64,000 nucleotides of DNA from Asterias amurensis (GCF_032118995.1 NC_092666.1:14757950-14821949), one strand, 5' to 3'. Shown: positions 1-12,400, counted from the first letter of the stretch. Numbers and translations: made by a program. Notes: generated by a model from the letters alone, not told the origin.

Positions 1-13
1 TTGTTCCAGTGTT

Positions 14-404
14 TTAAAGACAGCGTACACTATTGGTAATTGTCAAAGACCAGTCTTCACAGTTGGTGTATCTCAACATAAATTATGCATAAAATAACAA
101 ACCTGTGAAAATTTGACCTCAATCGGTCGTCGAAGTTGCGAGATAATAATGAAAGAAAAAACACCCTTGTCACACAAAGTTTTGTGCTTTCAGATGCTTG
201 ATGATTACGAGACCTAAAACTCTAAATCTGAGAACTCTAAATCAAATTTGTGGGAAATTACTTCTTTCTCGAAAACTACATTTCTTCAGAGGGAGCCGTT
301 TCTAACAATGTTTTATACTATCAACCTCTCCCCATTACTCGTAATCAAAGGTTTTATGATAATAATTATTTTGAGTAATTACCAATAGTGTCCACTGCCT
401 TTGA
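14..404 (+). mobile_element. TTAA MITE family A, copy 1
   Basis: Family A is ~360 bp with terminal inverted repeats AGGCAGTGGACACTATTGG, a central hairpin (GAGACCTCA...TGAGGTCTC) and TTAA flanks. This copy is nearly full length and abuts the next in opposite orientation. Confidence 0.85.
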
Positions 405-750
405 AGGGAAGGTACACATTTGGTAATTACTCAAAACAAGTATTAACTTTAAAACTTACTTGGTAACAAGCATTGAGGTTGATAGTATAAAACATTGTGG
501 GAAATGATTCCCTCTGAAGTAACTTAGTTTTTGAGAAAGAGGTAATTTCTCACTAAAATAATAAAAGACTTCTAGCACACAAATTCGCCCAACTCTTGGG
601 TGTTTTTTCTTTCATCATTTCCTCGCAACTTCGATGACCAATTGAGCCCAAATTTTCACAGGCTTGTTACTTTACTTTATGGTATAGATGGGATACACCA
701 AGTGAGAAGACTGGTCTTTGACAATTACCAAATGTGTACCTTCCCTTTAA
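404..750 (-). mobile_element. TTAA MITE family A2 (AGGGAAGGTACAC ends)
   Basis: Same body as family A, but the termini read AAGGGAAGGTACACATTTGG and AATGTGTACCTTCCCTT. The central hairpin is replaced by a shorter one (AGACTTCTAGC). Confidence 0.85.
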
Positions 751-1014
751 GCAATCGCTGGCCAACTGGCCCTAGTCCTTCTGAACCCTTTTTGGAAAAT
801 GGATTAATTTGAAGAAAACAAATCCCAGGAAAATTTGGTTGTCCTTTTCAAACTCCTGGGAAATAGTTATCCAGACTTGGGAGAAGGGTTTTAGAAAGAA
901 ATTGCATGGAGTGCGAACTGAACATGGGATGGCGTTGGGGTACATACAAATTCCCATCCAGGAATTTCTTGGGAATTGGCTCTTGAAGTGTGAACACGAC
1001 TCAAGTTCCAGGCC

Positions 1015-1195
1015 TGTATGCTTCGCTTTTGAAACGGCAAGGGCACCAAGGCTTTTTCTTCTTGGTAAAGGGCACCCTGAGGAAATTGTTATTTTCTACT
1101 TGAGCATTTCAAGGGCACCAAGGCAATGATCAGGGGGGCATGGAGACAATTGGCATGGAGGCAATCACTCTCGTTGTTGCCTCCGTTCGAGTATC
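1015..1195. repeat. GGGCACCAAGGC dispersed repeat
   Basis: CAAGGGCACCAAGGC occurs twice here, with GGAGGCAAT. An inverted relative (GCCTTGGTGCCCTT) spans 45165-45320, with traces at 33596 and 46470. Confidence 0.55.
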
Positions 1196-1271
1196 AGGCC
1201 TGAAGTTTCCTGTTATGGGCCTTGAGAGTGTAAAACTATTGCTTGAAAACAACACAGACTCTGGATCAGCC

Positions 1272-1402
1272 TGGGGTCGATTTCACAAAGAGTGAGGACT
1301 AGTCCTAAGGGATTACAAAACGTGTGGCTAGTCCTCAGTTAGGACTGGTAACTCGCCCCAACTCGAGATACTAGTCTTAACTCTTTGTGAAATCCATCCC
1401 TG
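1272..1402. mobile_element. Palindromic MITE family E
   Basis: GGGGTCGATTTCACAAAGAGT to ACTCTTTGTGAAATCCATCCC, with GGACTAGTCCTAAG inside. Confidence 0.85.
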
Positions 1403-1745
1403 GACTGTCATACCTGGAAAGGGTCATGTCTTCATGACTAGTTTTAAGGTCACTATACCATTATAAAGTCACAAGAAAGCTCATTACAACTTTAGACACA
1501 CCTTCTTCTCAAGGGTTCACCATGGCCAAGTTCAGGATGATGATAGATCCTGGCCTTCTTGGAAACTGGAGGTCAATGGTCTCTGGGGATTTCGTCTAGA
1601 AGGGTGGGTGGCTAATAAATTATACACTACTTAGGGCACTCAAGTCAACTGAATCACCAAGGATTCTTTCTAAAAAGCTCTAGATGTTGGTCAGTATAAT
1701 GTTCGCTAGGCTAGGCCTACATTTATGATGCCACTCTTTCTTTAT

Positions 1746-2043
1746 TTAAAGACACTGGACACTTTTGGTAATTGTCAAAGACCAGTCTTCTCACTCGGGT
1801 TATCTCATATATGCACACAAAAAGTTGAGAGACGAAAAAACACCCTTGTGTGCTTTCAGATGCTTGATTTCGGGACCTCAAAATCTGTATCTGAGGTCTA
1901 GAAATCAAATTCAAACATTTTATGAGGAAAATTACTTTGTTACTTCAGAGGGACCTGTTTCTCACAATGTTTTATACTATCAACAGCTCTATAATACTCG
2001 TTACCAAGAAAGTTTTTATGCTAGTAATTATTCTGAGTAGTTA
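1746..2043 (+). mobile_element. TTAA MITE family A, 3'-truncated
   Basis: TTAAAGACACTGGACAC start; sequence ends at TTCTGAGTAGTTAG without the terminal repeat. Confidence 0.8.
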
Positions 2044-3714
2044 GGAGTCAGCCCAATACTTGAGAAGTGATCGGTTTTCACAACTTATTTTTTCATACAT
2101 TCACACACTCAAAAATACATCTTTTAAAAGGTGTTTTAAAAAAGTAGGCTGCACAGCTTTTAGTAGCCCACAGGGCAAGTTGAGAAGTGGTGTTTACTAG
2201 CCCACTTAGTTTTCACTAGACAATGTGCCCCGGGCAGTGAGAAGGAGAATAGTATAAACACAGATATGTGCCCTTATTTTTACTAAGAAAAAAAATGCAT
2301 GGCCTTTGAATTAAGTATCAGATCACAATGGAATGATACAAAACTAAAGCAGTAAAAACTTGCTTTGTATGGAATTTCATATGAACTTTCAGACAACCTT
2401 ATTATGTGTTAATTGCGATACTGTTGTAACTTGTATCTTAGCAAATTTAGGATTTCTTCAGTTTAAAAAAATTGATAAATAAATATGAACTTTTTACTAG
2501 TAGCCGTAAAGTTCCATATGGGTGAGTTTTGGACGGAAAACAAGTTTTTCTCCAATTCATTCTCAACTACAACGTATTAAATATTACATCAACTCAACAT
2601 ACATGTAGAATATTTCAAAAGCGTCGTCACAAAGAAATTATCAATTCAACAGCGTTGTCATGCCTCTCTCGTCTCCCATGAAAATATTTTAAAATGCAAA
2701 CTCTACGGCAGAGATGAATAAATGTAGGGGGTGAGCCTAGCTGGCACATGCTCATGCATAAAAACTAGCGGCGATCGTAACATGCTAATTACTGTCCCTG
2801 TTGACTCTAACTCTAACTCGGCGTTGTGAAGCACGGCTGTATGCTTGTGTGGCGATTGCATGCATTATGCATAGATGCTAGATATGTACGTGCATACGGA
2901 ATGAGGCAGGTTTTGCATAATTCACAGCCTGCTCTGTAGTCAGCGTGTGATCGTAGAGACTTTGTCTTTCATGATCTTGAGTTACTTTGTGTTTTTCTGA
3001 CTGATTTTGTACGAGTGCAATGAAGGAATTTGCAACACTTTATGTAGCCTTTTGTCTTGAAAACAATTTTTTAAAGGTAACACAAGGTAGCTTAAAATAT
3101 GGGAGTTGTGCAAATAAGGTACATGTATTTAAAAAAAAAATGAATATCCCTGTATGGAGATTTATTTAAGTTTACATTAATTGCTAAACCGATTTATAAT
3201 ACATTACAATCATGCAAAAATTAACCAAGTGATATCCCATAGTCTAAATTTATTTTAACATTTTAACAGGTTTCAACTCTGGCTTGAGTGAAATTTCTAT
3301 GCGACACTCTATGGCTCAAGGCAAACGAACCCAATTAGTCGGTTCTTGGATTAAAAATACTAAAAATGAGTGAATTTGGCATTAATTTGGCTGACCCAGA
3401 TCTGATTTTTGTTATAAACTCTACATTATTCAATTAACTATTTTTCTAAGGAAAAAATCAGAATCATTGAATATAAATTTGGTACCTGAAAAGCAAGAAT
3501 GCCGTGTCTGTCAGTGTCACAGGCATAGAAACACAGAGGCCACATTGCTAAGGGGCCAACTTCACTAAATTCACTATTTGTGATCTGATTGCAAGATTTT
3601 GTGAAATCCTTATATTATATCCAAAATACATTGCACCTTCTTACAACAGATTATTGATTTAGAGATCTGTTGTCGGCATTTGCGATGATCGAAAAGCGTT
3701 AGTGAAATTGGCCG
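2044..3714. other. No gene recognised
   Basis: A/T-rich sequence with short frames only. Nothing recognisable. Confidence 0.5.
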
Positions 3715-3915
3715 TTGGTCTTGGTGCCCTTTTGATAACAAAAATTCAAAAGTAACAAAATTTAATCAATTGATTTTTTGGGTTGAACAAAGAATTGACT
3801 AGAGTGGGATTCGAACCAACGACCTCTGGATTAACGTGCCGTCGGTCTACCAACTGAGCTATCAAGCTGGTATTGGCAGTGTCCCTATTTTGTCAATATC
3901 TTTGTTCGGGGGTGC
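3715..3915 (-). mobile_element. tRNA-derived SINE, copy 1
   Basis: On the minus strand an A box (TAGCTCAGTTGG, 3861-3850) and a perfect B box (GGTTCGAATCC, 3817-3807) have tRNA spacing, but the acceptor stem does not pair. A second copy with the same flanks (GTTGAACAAAGAATT, TCCCTATTTTG) is at 4.7 kb, so this is a SINE head rather than a tRNA gene. Confidence 0.7.
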
Positions 3916-4689
3916 CAAGTAAAATTTAATCAAGTAAAATTTGCCTTTTTCGCTCACAATAAAATGACATCTACTTCATGCCTGTTGCCAATGTGAACAA
4001 ATATATATGTATTTATATTCAAATCAGTGCAAGATGTCCACACCTAGTCCACACCTGTCAAGAAAGTTTGAACATTGAAGGCGAGACTGATTAAAAAAAC
4101 ATAGTGTTAACCACTAGCACGATAAGTGGGCTAGTGATTCATTAATCAAAATACCAGTTTTAATGAGAGTTTTAGAGTAAGACAAGTACTTGGTTACTTA
4201 CTGTAAGAAACAATTTTGACTCTTGACAAAACAGGACAGCTTGCTTCAATATGAAACTGAACAGCGTTAAATCCTTCAACTTTAAGTAATGCCAGTCGAC
4301 CCTCTTAACTAAACAGTAACACTACTACTGTTAGATTTTGAACTTGGATTCATAAAGACAGTCCATGGTCGCACAAGTTTCATTATGCGCATAACTATGC
4401 GCATATTTATGCACAAAAATGCGTGACGGGAGAGCACAGAGGAGTACACAGCTTGTGGACAGATGCTGTGAAACTCTACGGGTGTGCGATGCACCCATTG
4501 GCTAGAGAGGCAAGGTGTTACTTTAGTAAAAATGAAGCAATTTCAGTTTAAAAATTCTTGTTTATAAATATAGCATATTATTGGCAAGAGCCATAAAGCT
4601 TTAAATGCCTTTAGAGCTTCAAATGCCTTTCTGCAGAACAATTTTTATACAGCTCTTTGAAAGACCAATTTGTTGTTTTTGCAAGGGAA

Positions 4690-4850
4690 ACTGACTAGGT
4701 AAAAAACAACTTGGGGCTCAACAAAGAATTTATATGTGACTAGTGCAGGATTTGAATCAGCAACCTATGGATTAACGCACGAGTGCTCTACCAAGCAATT
4801 CTTAGCCCTATGTTTGTGGTTTCCCTATTTTGGGGCAGGGGAGGGGGGAG
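4690..4850 (-). mobile_element. tRNA-derived SINE, copy 2 (degraded)
   Basis: Shares the CTCAACAAAGAATTT and CCTATGGATTAACGCACG segments with the 3.8-kb copy. The B box is mutated to GATTTGAATC. Confidence 0.6.
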
Positions 4851-5825
4851 GGGCAAGGTAAATGATTTTTCAGTCCCCTTGCGCAAGTTTCCCTTGATCT
4901 ATTTTCCAAGGTTTTCCTCCCTCAACTAAAACTGAACTCTCCAATTTTTTCTGCCTTGTCTATGTCTATACAGGGTTTTAAGTAGTGATTTAATTTTCAA
5001 AGAATCCTTGGCATTGCAAACAATAAATAAAAAAGAAAAAGATCAATTGTCTGAAGAAAAAAACTGAGTCAACCAGATATTTCGAGGGGCAAGAGCGTAA
5101 AATACTTTTGTTTGCAATGGGCATTTTTAAAAGTTAAGAACTATGTGAAATATTTGAGGCGAACACCACGGCCATAATTGGGTGATTAACGGAGCCTGCA
5201 ACAATAGGGGGGGGGGGCAAGGGGGGGGGGCAAGGCTCATCAGTATACTTTTAAAACTTTTCTACCAAGGTGTTTACGGAGTGCCCTACCAAAGCTCAAG
5301 GTTGTTTTTTGTAGGATAAACTCATTACTTTATGCAGGCTAACAAAAAGATATACATATAAAAAAACACCCAAAACAACAACTAAGAAAACATAGCAATA
5401 ATCATCAAGTTGAATCAAGCACAACAAAAACCAATCCAAACAACTGGTTTAAAAATTAATCCATTCTTCCCAACACTTAAGAAAGTAAAACGTCTCAAGC
5501 CATGTTGTCTGTTGACAAACAATGTTGTTGGACCAGTGGACCATGAAAGATAAGAAGTGCAGCAAGTCAGTGGTCACTGAGAAAATTAAACAACAATCCC
5601 AAATTATTGGCCTCCATTTCTGGTTTGAAAGATACCCCATCTGCCAAGGTTACTGGTTCAAGTTCCCAATTTGTTTTCATGCATTAAATTATGACATTAT
5701 TAATTAATTTATTGTTTTTAACACAGTGGATAATTAACCGCACGTCGCCACCAGTTTTTCACGATTTTTGTCTAGATTTTTAGTGAACACTCAAGAGGAA
5801 GAGTGGAACAACAAATATGTTGTTA
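4851..5825. other. No gene recognised
   Basis: Contains G-runs at 5206-5241. Overlapping ~60-codon frames on both strands near 5450-5700 lack coding character. Confidence 0.5.
5206..5241 (+). repeat. G-run pair with quadruplex potential
   Basis: Two runs of nine or more G separated by CAA. Similar homopolymers are a C run at 7170-7187 and G runs at 46107-46117 and 48590-48618. Confidence 0.7.
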
Positions 5826-5955
5826 CTAGACCCAGTGACTGGGACGCTGTACTCCTTTAAAACAATTTTTGACTTCATCTGTCGTACTAGCTAGTACGAC
5901 AGATGAAGTCAAAAATTGTTTAAAAGGAGTACAGCGCCCCAGTTACTGGGTCTAG
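5826..5955. repeat. Near-perfect 130-bp palindrome
   Basis: Arms of ~63 bases (CTAGACCCAGTGACTGGG...CATCTGTCGTACTAG and its complement) differ at only about three positions and meet at CTAG with no loop. Confidence 0.95.
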
Positions 5956-7393
5956 TTGTTTACGAACAAATTATGTTTACGAACAAAATAACATAATATT
6001 CATATAATTGCCAAGCCCAAAGTGAACAATGTCAAAGCGCGGAAATTTTGAGGCCGCAATAAAAATAATTTTAAAACCCATATCGCAACAACACGTCGTC
6101 AACTACGAGTTCATTTTCTCAAATCTGTCTTCATCTTTTAGCCCAAAGAAATCACCAAACTTGACCGAAAACTTCTCCACTCTCGATGTTCACGCATGAA
6201 GAAGATCCTAATCTCAAACTTCACGATGACAATATCTGTCACAATATTATGATTTATGCTAAATTATAAAATATGAATATGTAAAACAATTCATACCTCG
6301 GCTTTTCTTCTCGCTGTTTGGTAATCGTTTCCCCCCATTTTGAATATTAAAACCACTACATCGGTGCTGCCCTTTTCCGCATGGAGCCGTCCAGGGCAAA
6401 TCCCGACTCCTTCCGAAAAATAATGAGAGAAAAATAACACTAAATTTCTTACCTTTGAAACTCGCCTACGGACCGGCTAGAAGGACGAAAGGCAAACTGG
6501 AAGCATTTACCTGCTTTCAGCTGAGTTTACGGAGCAAAAAAGAGCTGTATTGGCCGAGTTGGAAGGTGCAAAGTGTGAGTTCCGAACAGTCCCGAGAATT
6601 AATACTGCATGTAAATGAGCGTGCTTTTCTGTTCCGTTCTTTTTTTCCATACGTTTCGTTGTGTACAAACGCTGGGCCATTCCTCCTTTGTTAATTCACC
6701 ATTATGCATATCTCGCATACGCAACAACGAGAAAACGCTGTGGTTCACGTGACCCTGTTGAATAATTCATGAGTTTGATCTTGCCGAGTGGTGGCGCTAT
6801 GCAAAAATAACGGATGACTTGATTTTTAATAAACCAAACCTCTAACCAAAAGCAGCTCCATGAAGTTGGGCCCAGGATAATATAAAAACACAAACGATAC
6901 TCAAAGATTTCAAGTGATGCATTTTTATTTCATACTTTTATTTATTACAATTTTACACTCTAGGGTTAAAACCTATGTCACAATATTTATAAAGTTTAGT
7001 CCCCGGCGAATTGTGATAGCGCCCTCTCTTGAATTGCCATTCATTCAGCCCATGTTAATTTCCACTAAGGGGACATTAGGCCGTGTTAGTCTCCGGGGAA
7101 TGATGTGGCAGAAGATTCTGTTCCCGGACGTTTTGTCCGTGTCCTCCAGGAACTTTCGTCTGATACCCCCCCCCCCCCCCCCCCCCAGTCAACTTCCTTC
7201 AGCTCATAATGAGGGACAACACACCGACGCCACCTTGACTTCACAGCCTGTGCAGCCATTACATTATGACCTCCAGCTCTCCTGGGTTGTTTTCAAGTTT
7301 TATCGTTCTTCTTGTAGCCCCTTCAGAGCATTGAGGAATGCCTAAAGTGGCTTCTTGATTGGGGCGAACTTGCATAAGAACCAAAAATTGCAA
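5956..7393. other. No gene recognised
   Basis: Includes an 18-C run at 7170-7187 that creates a Pro run in a 143-codon plus-strand frame judged spurious. Confidence 0.5.
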
Positions 7394-7778
7394 CAGACAG
7401 TGGACACTATTGGTAATTGTCAAAGACTAGTCTTCACAGTTGGTGTATCTCAACATTATGCATAAAATAACAAACCTGTGAAAATTTGAGCTCAATCGGT
7501 CATCGAACTTGCGAGATAATAATGAAAGAAAAAATACCCTTGTCACACGAAGTTGCGTGCGTTTAGATAGTTGATTTCGAGACCTCAAGTTCTAAATCTG
7601 AGGTCTCGAAATCAATTCGTGGAAAATTACTTCTTTCTCGAAAACTATGGCACTTCAGAGGGAACCATTTCTCACAATGTTGTATACCATCAACCTCTCC
7701 CCATTACTCGTTACCAAGTAAGGTTTTTACGCTAATAATTATTTTGAGTAATTACCAATAGTGTCCACTGCCTTTAAG
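7394..7778 (+). mobile_element. TTAA MITE family A, full length
   Basis: Both terminal repeats present; 3' end GTCCACTGCCTTTAA. Confidence 0.85.
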
Positions 7779-7784
7779 AAGAAA

Positions 7785-7935
7785 CTATAAATAAAATAGT
7801 AAACTTGCGGATACAACCCTGTGTAAATCTCTTATGAGTGAGTGTTGGCTCTGAAAAGAGCCGGTTTGGTCTCGACGTTTCGATCAGTATACTCTGCTCG
7901 TCTTCAGGAGAACAATATTATTATGACATGTCCTC
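7785..7935 (-). mobile_element. Retroelement fragment carrying the hammerhead-like motif
   Basis: Minus-strand block running from the motif through AAACCGGCTCTTTTCAGAGCC to AAGTTTACTATTTATAGTTTC. Matching blocks at 32590-32770 and 34010-34145 end at the same CAAGTTTACTATT boundary. Confidence 0.55.
7870..7911 (-). ncRNA. Hammerhead-ribozyme-like core in a retroelement fragment
   Basis: On the minus strand CTGAAGA (7907-7901, fits CUGANGA) is followed by a six-base stem-loop with one mismatch (GAGCAG / CTGATC), GAAA (7881-7878), then C and the cleavage triplet GTC (7876-7874). The flanks TCTC and GAGA pair as stem I. One extra C lies between CUGANGA and stem II, so activity is uncertain. Hammerhead motifs are known in Penelope-like elements and retrozymes. 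The flanking sequence recurs at 32.6 and 34.0 kb. Confidence 0.5.
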
Positions 7936-8104
7936 ACAAAACCTGACGGAAAATGAGCGAAATCTTACATGGGTGACAGATTATGTGTCGTTTTAAGCTT
8001 GAAACACTTAAGACACGAAAAATGCCCTCTGTAGAGTACGGTCTGGTTTCTTATAACTTATAGTTTTACAACCTTTTTTTTACAACAATATTATTTTGTT
8101 CATC

Positions 8105-8146
8105 TGTCAACCCGAGGAAAGACTCTGCTAGGGTCGAAACGTCAGG
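8105..8146 (+). ncRNA. Second hammerhead-like variant, degraded
   Basis: A GGGTC-GAAAC-GTC-AGG string (8131-8146), preceded by CCGAGGAAAGACTC, resembles the CUGANGA...GAAAC-GUC layout with the first motif damaged. It is a different sequence subtype from the 7.87-kb copy only 200 bases away. Confidence 0.25.
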
Positions 8147-8239
8147 CCATTAAAATTTTTTTTGCATTTTTACCGTGCCATAGGTCCTTTTGTTTGGTAA
8201 GCAGTTTGTTACAGCTAATTATATTTCCTCAGTTTTACA

Positions 8240-9437
8240 ACTTATTAGGTTACATAACATTACAGTGGATTTACTTAATATACGAACTATACAAGATTGT
8301 GCATTGTTTTTAAAGATAGCTTACTATGAACAAAAGTTAAGTTTGGTATAATGACCCCGATTTCATTTTCATGCAGTCGACCCCACACCACAATAACAAT
8401 AAATTTATGGACATTTTCAATCATTTTAAATTTTACAACAACAATTCAATATGAACTTTCTTGCGTTTAAAATTCCACCAATTAAACACTTCATACGCTT
8501 CCACGCAATCATCTTGTCGCCCGGTGAATAATGCAAACTAAGCCCATTAGGGTCAGAGACTGGGCTGACTTGTGGACGTATCCATTTAGTGGCTACGGTA
8601 ACGGTCCTTCGACTTTGGCTTAGGGTACTATTCAAAGCATCCAACGCAAGATGACAAGGAACTATTAGCCGTAGCCAGAGCTGTAGCCGCTAATTCGTAC
8701 ACAATCAGCCAGGCACTCGGTGAAATACGTCACAACGTTAAACGTTTACCGATCACTCAATTTATTTTTACTAACACTAATGAACACTTTTCTTGCGTAG
8801 CCTAGTTCTCTTCTTATCAGGACAACCAAAATCCAGAACCCACAAAAGATCAAAATAACGTGTTGCATCAAGAGACTATAGTTTGATAAACAATTTAAAA
8901 TTGTATCATTTACAAGGCGTGTGTATGTTAATAGATTGGTCATCCTCGAGTTTGGATGATTATTGTTAAAATAAGAATATTGGCTTGCATGCTGCTTCAT
9001 TCAACATTAAACGCTGATAGGTAAGTGTGGCTTTGGTTTCCTTGTGAACAGTGTTAATAAAACAGACACTGTGCTGTGCAGAAACGTCTGCCCACATAAA
9101 AATTGTTCCAGGATTTTGTGGACAAAGTTTTTTTCCCAGTGGGTTTCAATTGTTATTTAAGTTAACGACGTTTTATAGCTACGTCTATAAGACAAAGAAT
9201 GCAGCTTCATTAAGAATTTTGAACATAATATAATATTTTCACCTAAAAACTACGCCCTTTTTCCAACCCGAACCGCTTTGGTGTTCGTCTTGGTCTTTGT
9301 TTCTCTATCTGATTTTCCGGAAACCAGTTAACAGCACTCGAGAGAAACACCATTAATTTTTCTTAAACAGATTTGAATAATGTAGACAATAAGTTCAATC
9401 CAAACTTCACGACGCATGGGGGCGCTGTTTCACCACA
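8240..9437. other. PEA15 downstream region
   Basis: Holds the unmarked 3' UTR of PEA15 (minus strand). No canonical polyadenylation signal stands out close to the stop codon. Confidence 0.4.
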
Positions 9438-12400
9438 TCATCTTGCATCCTTCTTTTTATGTGTTGGGGGCGGAGCTAGCTCCAGTTTGGTTAACCCCGA
9501 TATGATGTCTTCAGGAACTTGACCTGCCTCGTTATTCATAGCTGTAAGAAAAACATAAAAACAACAGTGATTCGTTGGTAAATAACTGGCATAGACTGGT
9601 CCCCTGCCGGCACTGGCAAAACCTATTGGTTTCAATGGCTGGACAAGACACAACAATATGACGTTTACCTACAAGACTTTATTTTGAATGCATACAATTA
9701 GTATGTGTACTGTACAATAGTGTGTTGTGCATGCAAGAATGTAAAAAATGGCAGGAACCAGCAGCTACCTCTAAGTGTGACGTCACATGTCGGACTGTTA
9801 ATTGGTTGGACGACATACGCCTTTCTTAATATTTTATGCATGAGGTACGTCACGCTAACTGAAACTCAAAACGAGGCGATGGGCGCATTCACTGCAGGTG
9901 ATGGGGACTATTGATCTCCATTATCAGTATAATGGAGATCAATGTCGGGGGAGTGCGCCCATAGCCTCATTTTGGGTACGAATTATGACGTCATGCATAA
10001 ATACTAAGAGAGGCGTATTGGCACAGTTGCGCTCACGGCATTACACGAGGCAGTTTTTGCAGGCACCTGTTTTTGTTTTTTTTGCAAACAATCTTACGAT
10101 CCTCAAGAAAAAATGTAAACATTCAAAATGTGAATGCCTTTTTCTAATTGCCTGGGACTGGTTGTCAGAAATACTGGTGACACGGCCTGTCATGTCCATC
10201 ACTGTGTGTGTTAAATTGGTATGTTCACGCGCGATGTGCAAATTAATTAAAATGATTAGCAGAATTGAAGAAGAAGAACTCTCTTGTCACTGATTGCATG
10301 AGTCACAATTATTTTGTTTCGCACTCGCGCGGCCGCGTCTTACGTTTAAACCGGGTTTAGAAAAAGCTTTTTAACAAGCACTTGACACTATTGGTAATAA
10401 TTATTCAAAGACCAGTCTTCTCGCTTGGTGTTTCTCAACATATTATGCATAAATTAAAAACTTTTGAAAATTTGGGCCCAATAGGTCGTCGAAGTTGAGA
10501 TAATAATGGAAGAAAAAACACCCTTATCACACGAAATTGTGTGCTTTCAGATGCTTAGTTTAGTGACCTCAAAATCTAATTCTGAGATCTTGAAATCAAA
10601 TTCAAACATTTAACTTGAAAATTACTTCTTTCCCAAAAACTTTAAATCTATTATCAAGTATGGTGGCCCTGAAGGGACACAGCCAGTCGTGAATATTTTC
10701 GCGACGTCGTATATTTATTCACGACAAGTCGCGAATATTTTCGCGACGTCGCGAATATTTTCACGACTAGTCGCGAATATTTTCACGACTAGTTGCAAAT
10801 ATTTTTTACGACGTCGTGAATAATTCTGCGACTAGTCGTGAATAAATTCGCGACTAGTCGTAAATATTTTTTCAGTAGCTTGAGTGTGTAATTCTTACAC
10901 GGCACGCGTAGAGAGCCAAGCTATGAAGATTGTAGCCACTCAGCTATGTGTATGGGGCCATGTTTTATCCAGTAGAATTGTTATCGAAGTTCGAAAAAAC
11001 AGTGTCTGACTTTCATCAATATTTCGGGGGTTTTCAAGGTTGAATTACTCCAAACCCAAATAATTCTGAATGCCAAAGGATTAATCTTTCAGTTAAACTT
11101 GGTGGGGGATTACGTGATGTGTTGCACCCTGCCGTTTCAAGTTGGAAATAACAACGCAAATTGCTCTAACATTTCAGGTAAAAATTGTCAAATTTATTTG
11201 CTGAAATTGTCAACACATTATAATTAAACTTATTATTGGGTTGTTTGTAAAATTTACCTCGGGTGACATATAACGTTATGTTTTATCTGAAGAGTGAAAG
11301 TGCCAACGTTTATTGCCTAGCATAGGATAGCCTACTCCTACTAAAGTACTAGTAAAACTATAACGTTAGGCCTCGTAGGCCTACCGTAAGGGCCATACGT
11401 CAACGTTAGTTTTGTTTAAATAACCCACCATCGATTTGCAAGAGTCGGAATTCTCCTCCGGATCCATCATCGTACGGGACAGCTTTTACTTAGTCTTACT
11501 AAGCCGTCAACGTGAATACAGTAATTACACACTCAAGCTACTGAAAAAATATTCGCAGAAATATTCACGACGTCATGAAAATGTTCGCGACTAGTCGTGA
11601 AAAAATTCGCGACTAGTCGTGAAAAAATTCGCGACTTGTCGTGAAAAAATTCGCGACTAGTCGTGAAAAAATTCGCGACTTGTCGTGAATAAATTCACGA
11701 CGTCGCAAAAATATTCACGACGTTGCAAAAATATTCGCGACTTGTCGTGAATAAATTCACGACGTCGCAAAAATATTCACGACTGGCTGTGTCCCGTCAG
11801 GGCCACCATAATCAAACCCACCTTTGTACTTCCTTGCAGGGCCGGATATTTCTTTATTTTGGTCATCTTTGGTTGGTAGAGACTGTTTATATTCCAAGAT
11901 TTGTGTCACTAGGTCCGGCCGGCAGATCTTCTCCAAAGCATGTTCAAGGTAGGACAAGTTATCTGTATAAAAAAAAAAGAAAAAAAAGGAAAATTTTTTT
12001 TTTTAAGGTAAACGGATCTGACGTCCACACTTCCAGGTGCGTAAAAATGACGCCAGAAATTTACCTCGAGCCTTTCATATACGTCAATCCCCGTCGAGTT
12101 TCCTTTCAACTGACTCGCATATAATCCTTGTACAGGCATGGAGCTATAACAATTTGTACAAGTTATTATACAAACATAAATGCACGATGCTGCATAATGC
12201 AGTCAGATCATGCAGACCTCCGAAAGTGCAGCTGCCAAACGTCACTTAGGAACTAGAGAGCTTACGTCACTTCAAGTTTTATCCAATGAACTTGTTGTAT
12301 CCAAGATTAGTAATCACTGGTTGTATCCAATGAAATCACTGGTTCTGTAAAACCATTACCTGTCTTTTTCCCTGTGGTAAAGACAGGGGACTAGTCTCAT

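Noticed and set aside
809-1129. 106-codon plus-strand open frame
   Set aside because: It overlaps a dispersed GGGCACCAAGG repeat and an imperfect palindrome; no protein family is recognisable.
3801-3872. Functional tRNA gene on the minus strand
   Set aside because: A and B boxes are good, but the acceptor stem does not pair and the same flanks recur at 4.7 kb, so it is a SINE head.
6914-7345. 143-codon plus-strand open frame with a Pro run
   Set aside because: The Pro run comes from a C homopolymer; there is no domain, no splice context and no coding character.
9898-10293. 131-codon plus-strand open frame
   Set aside because: It begins inside a long hairpin and has no family resemblance.
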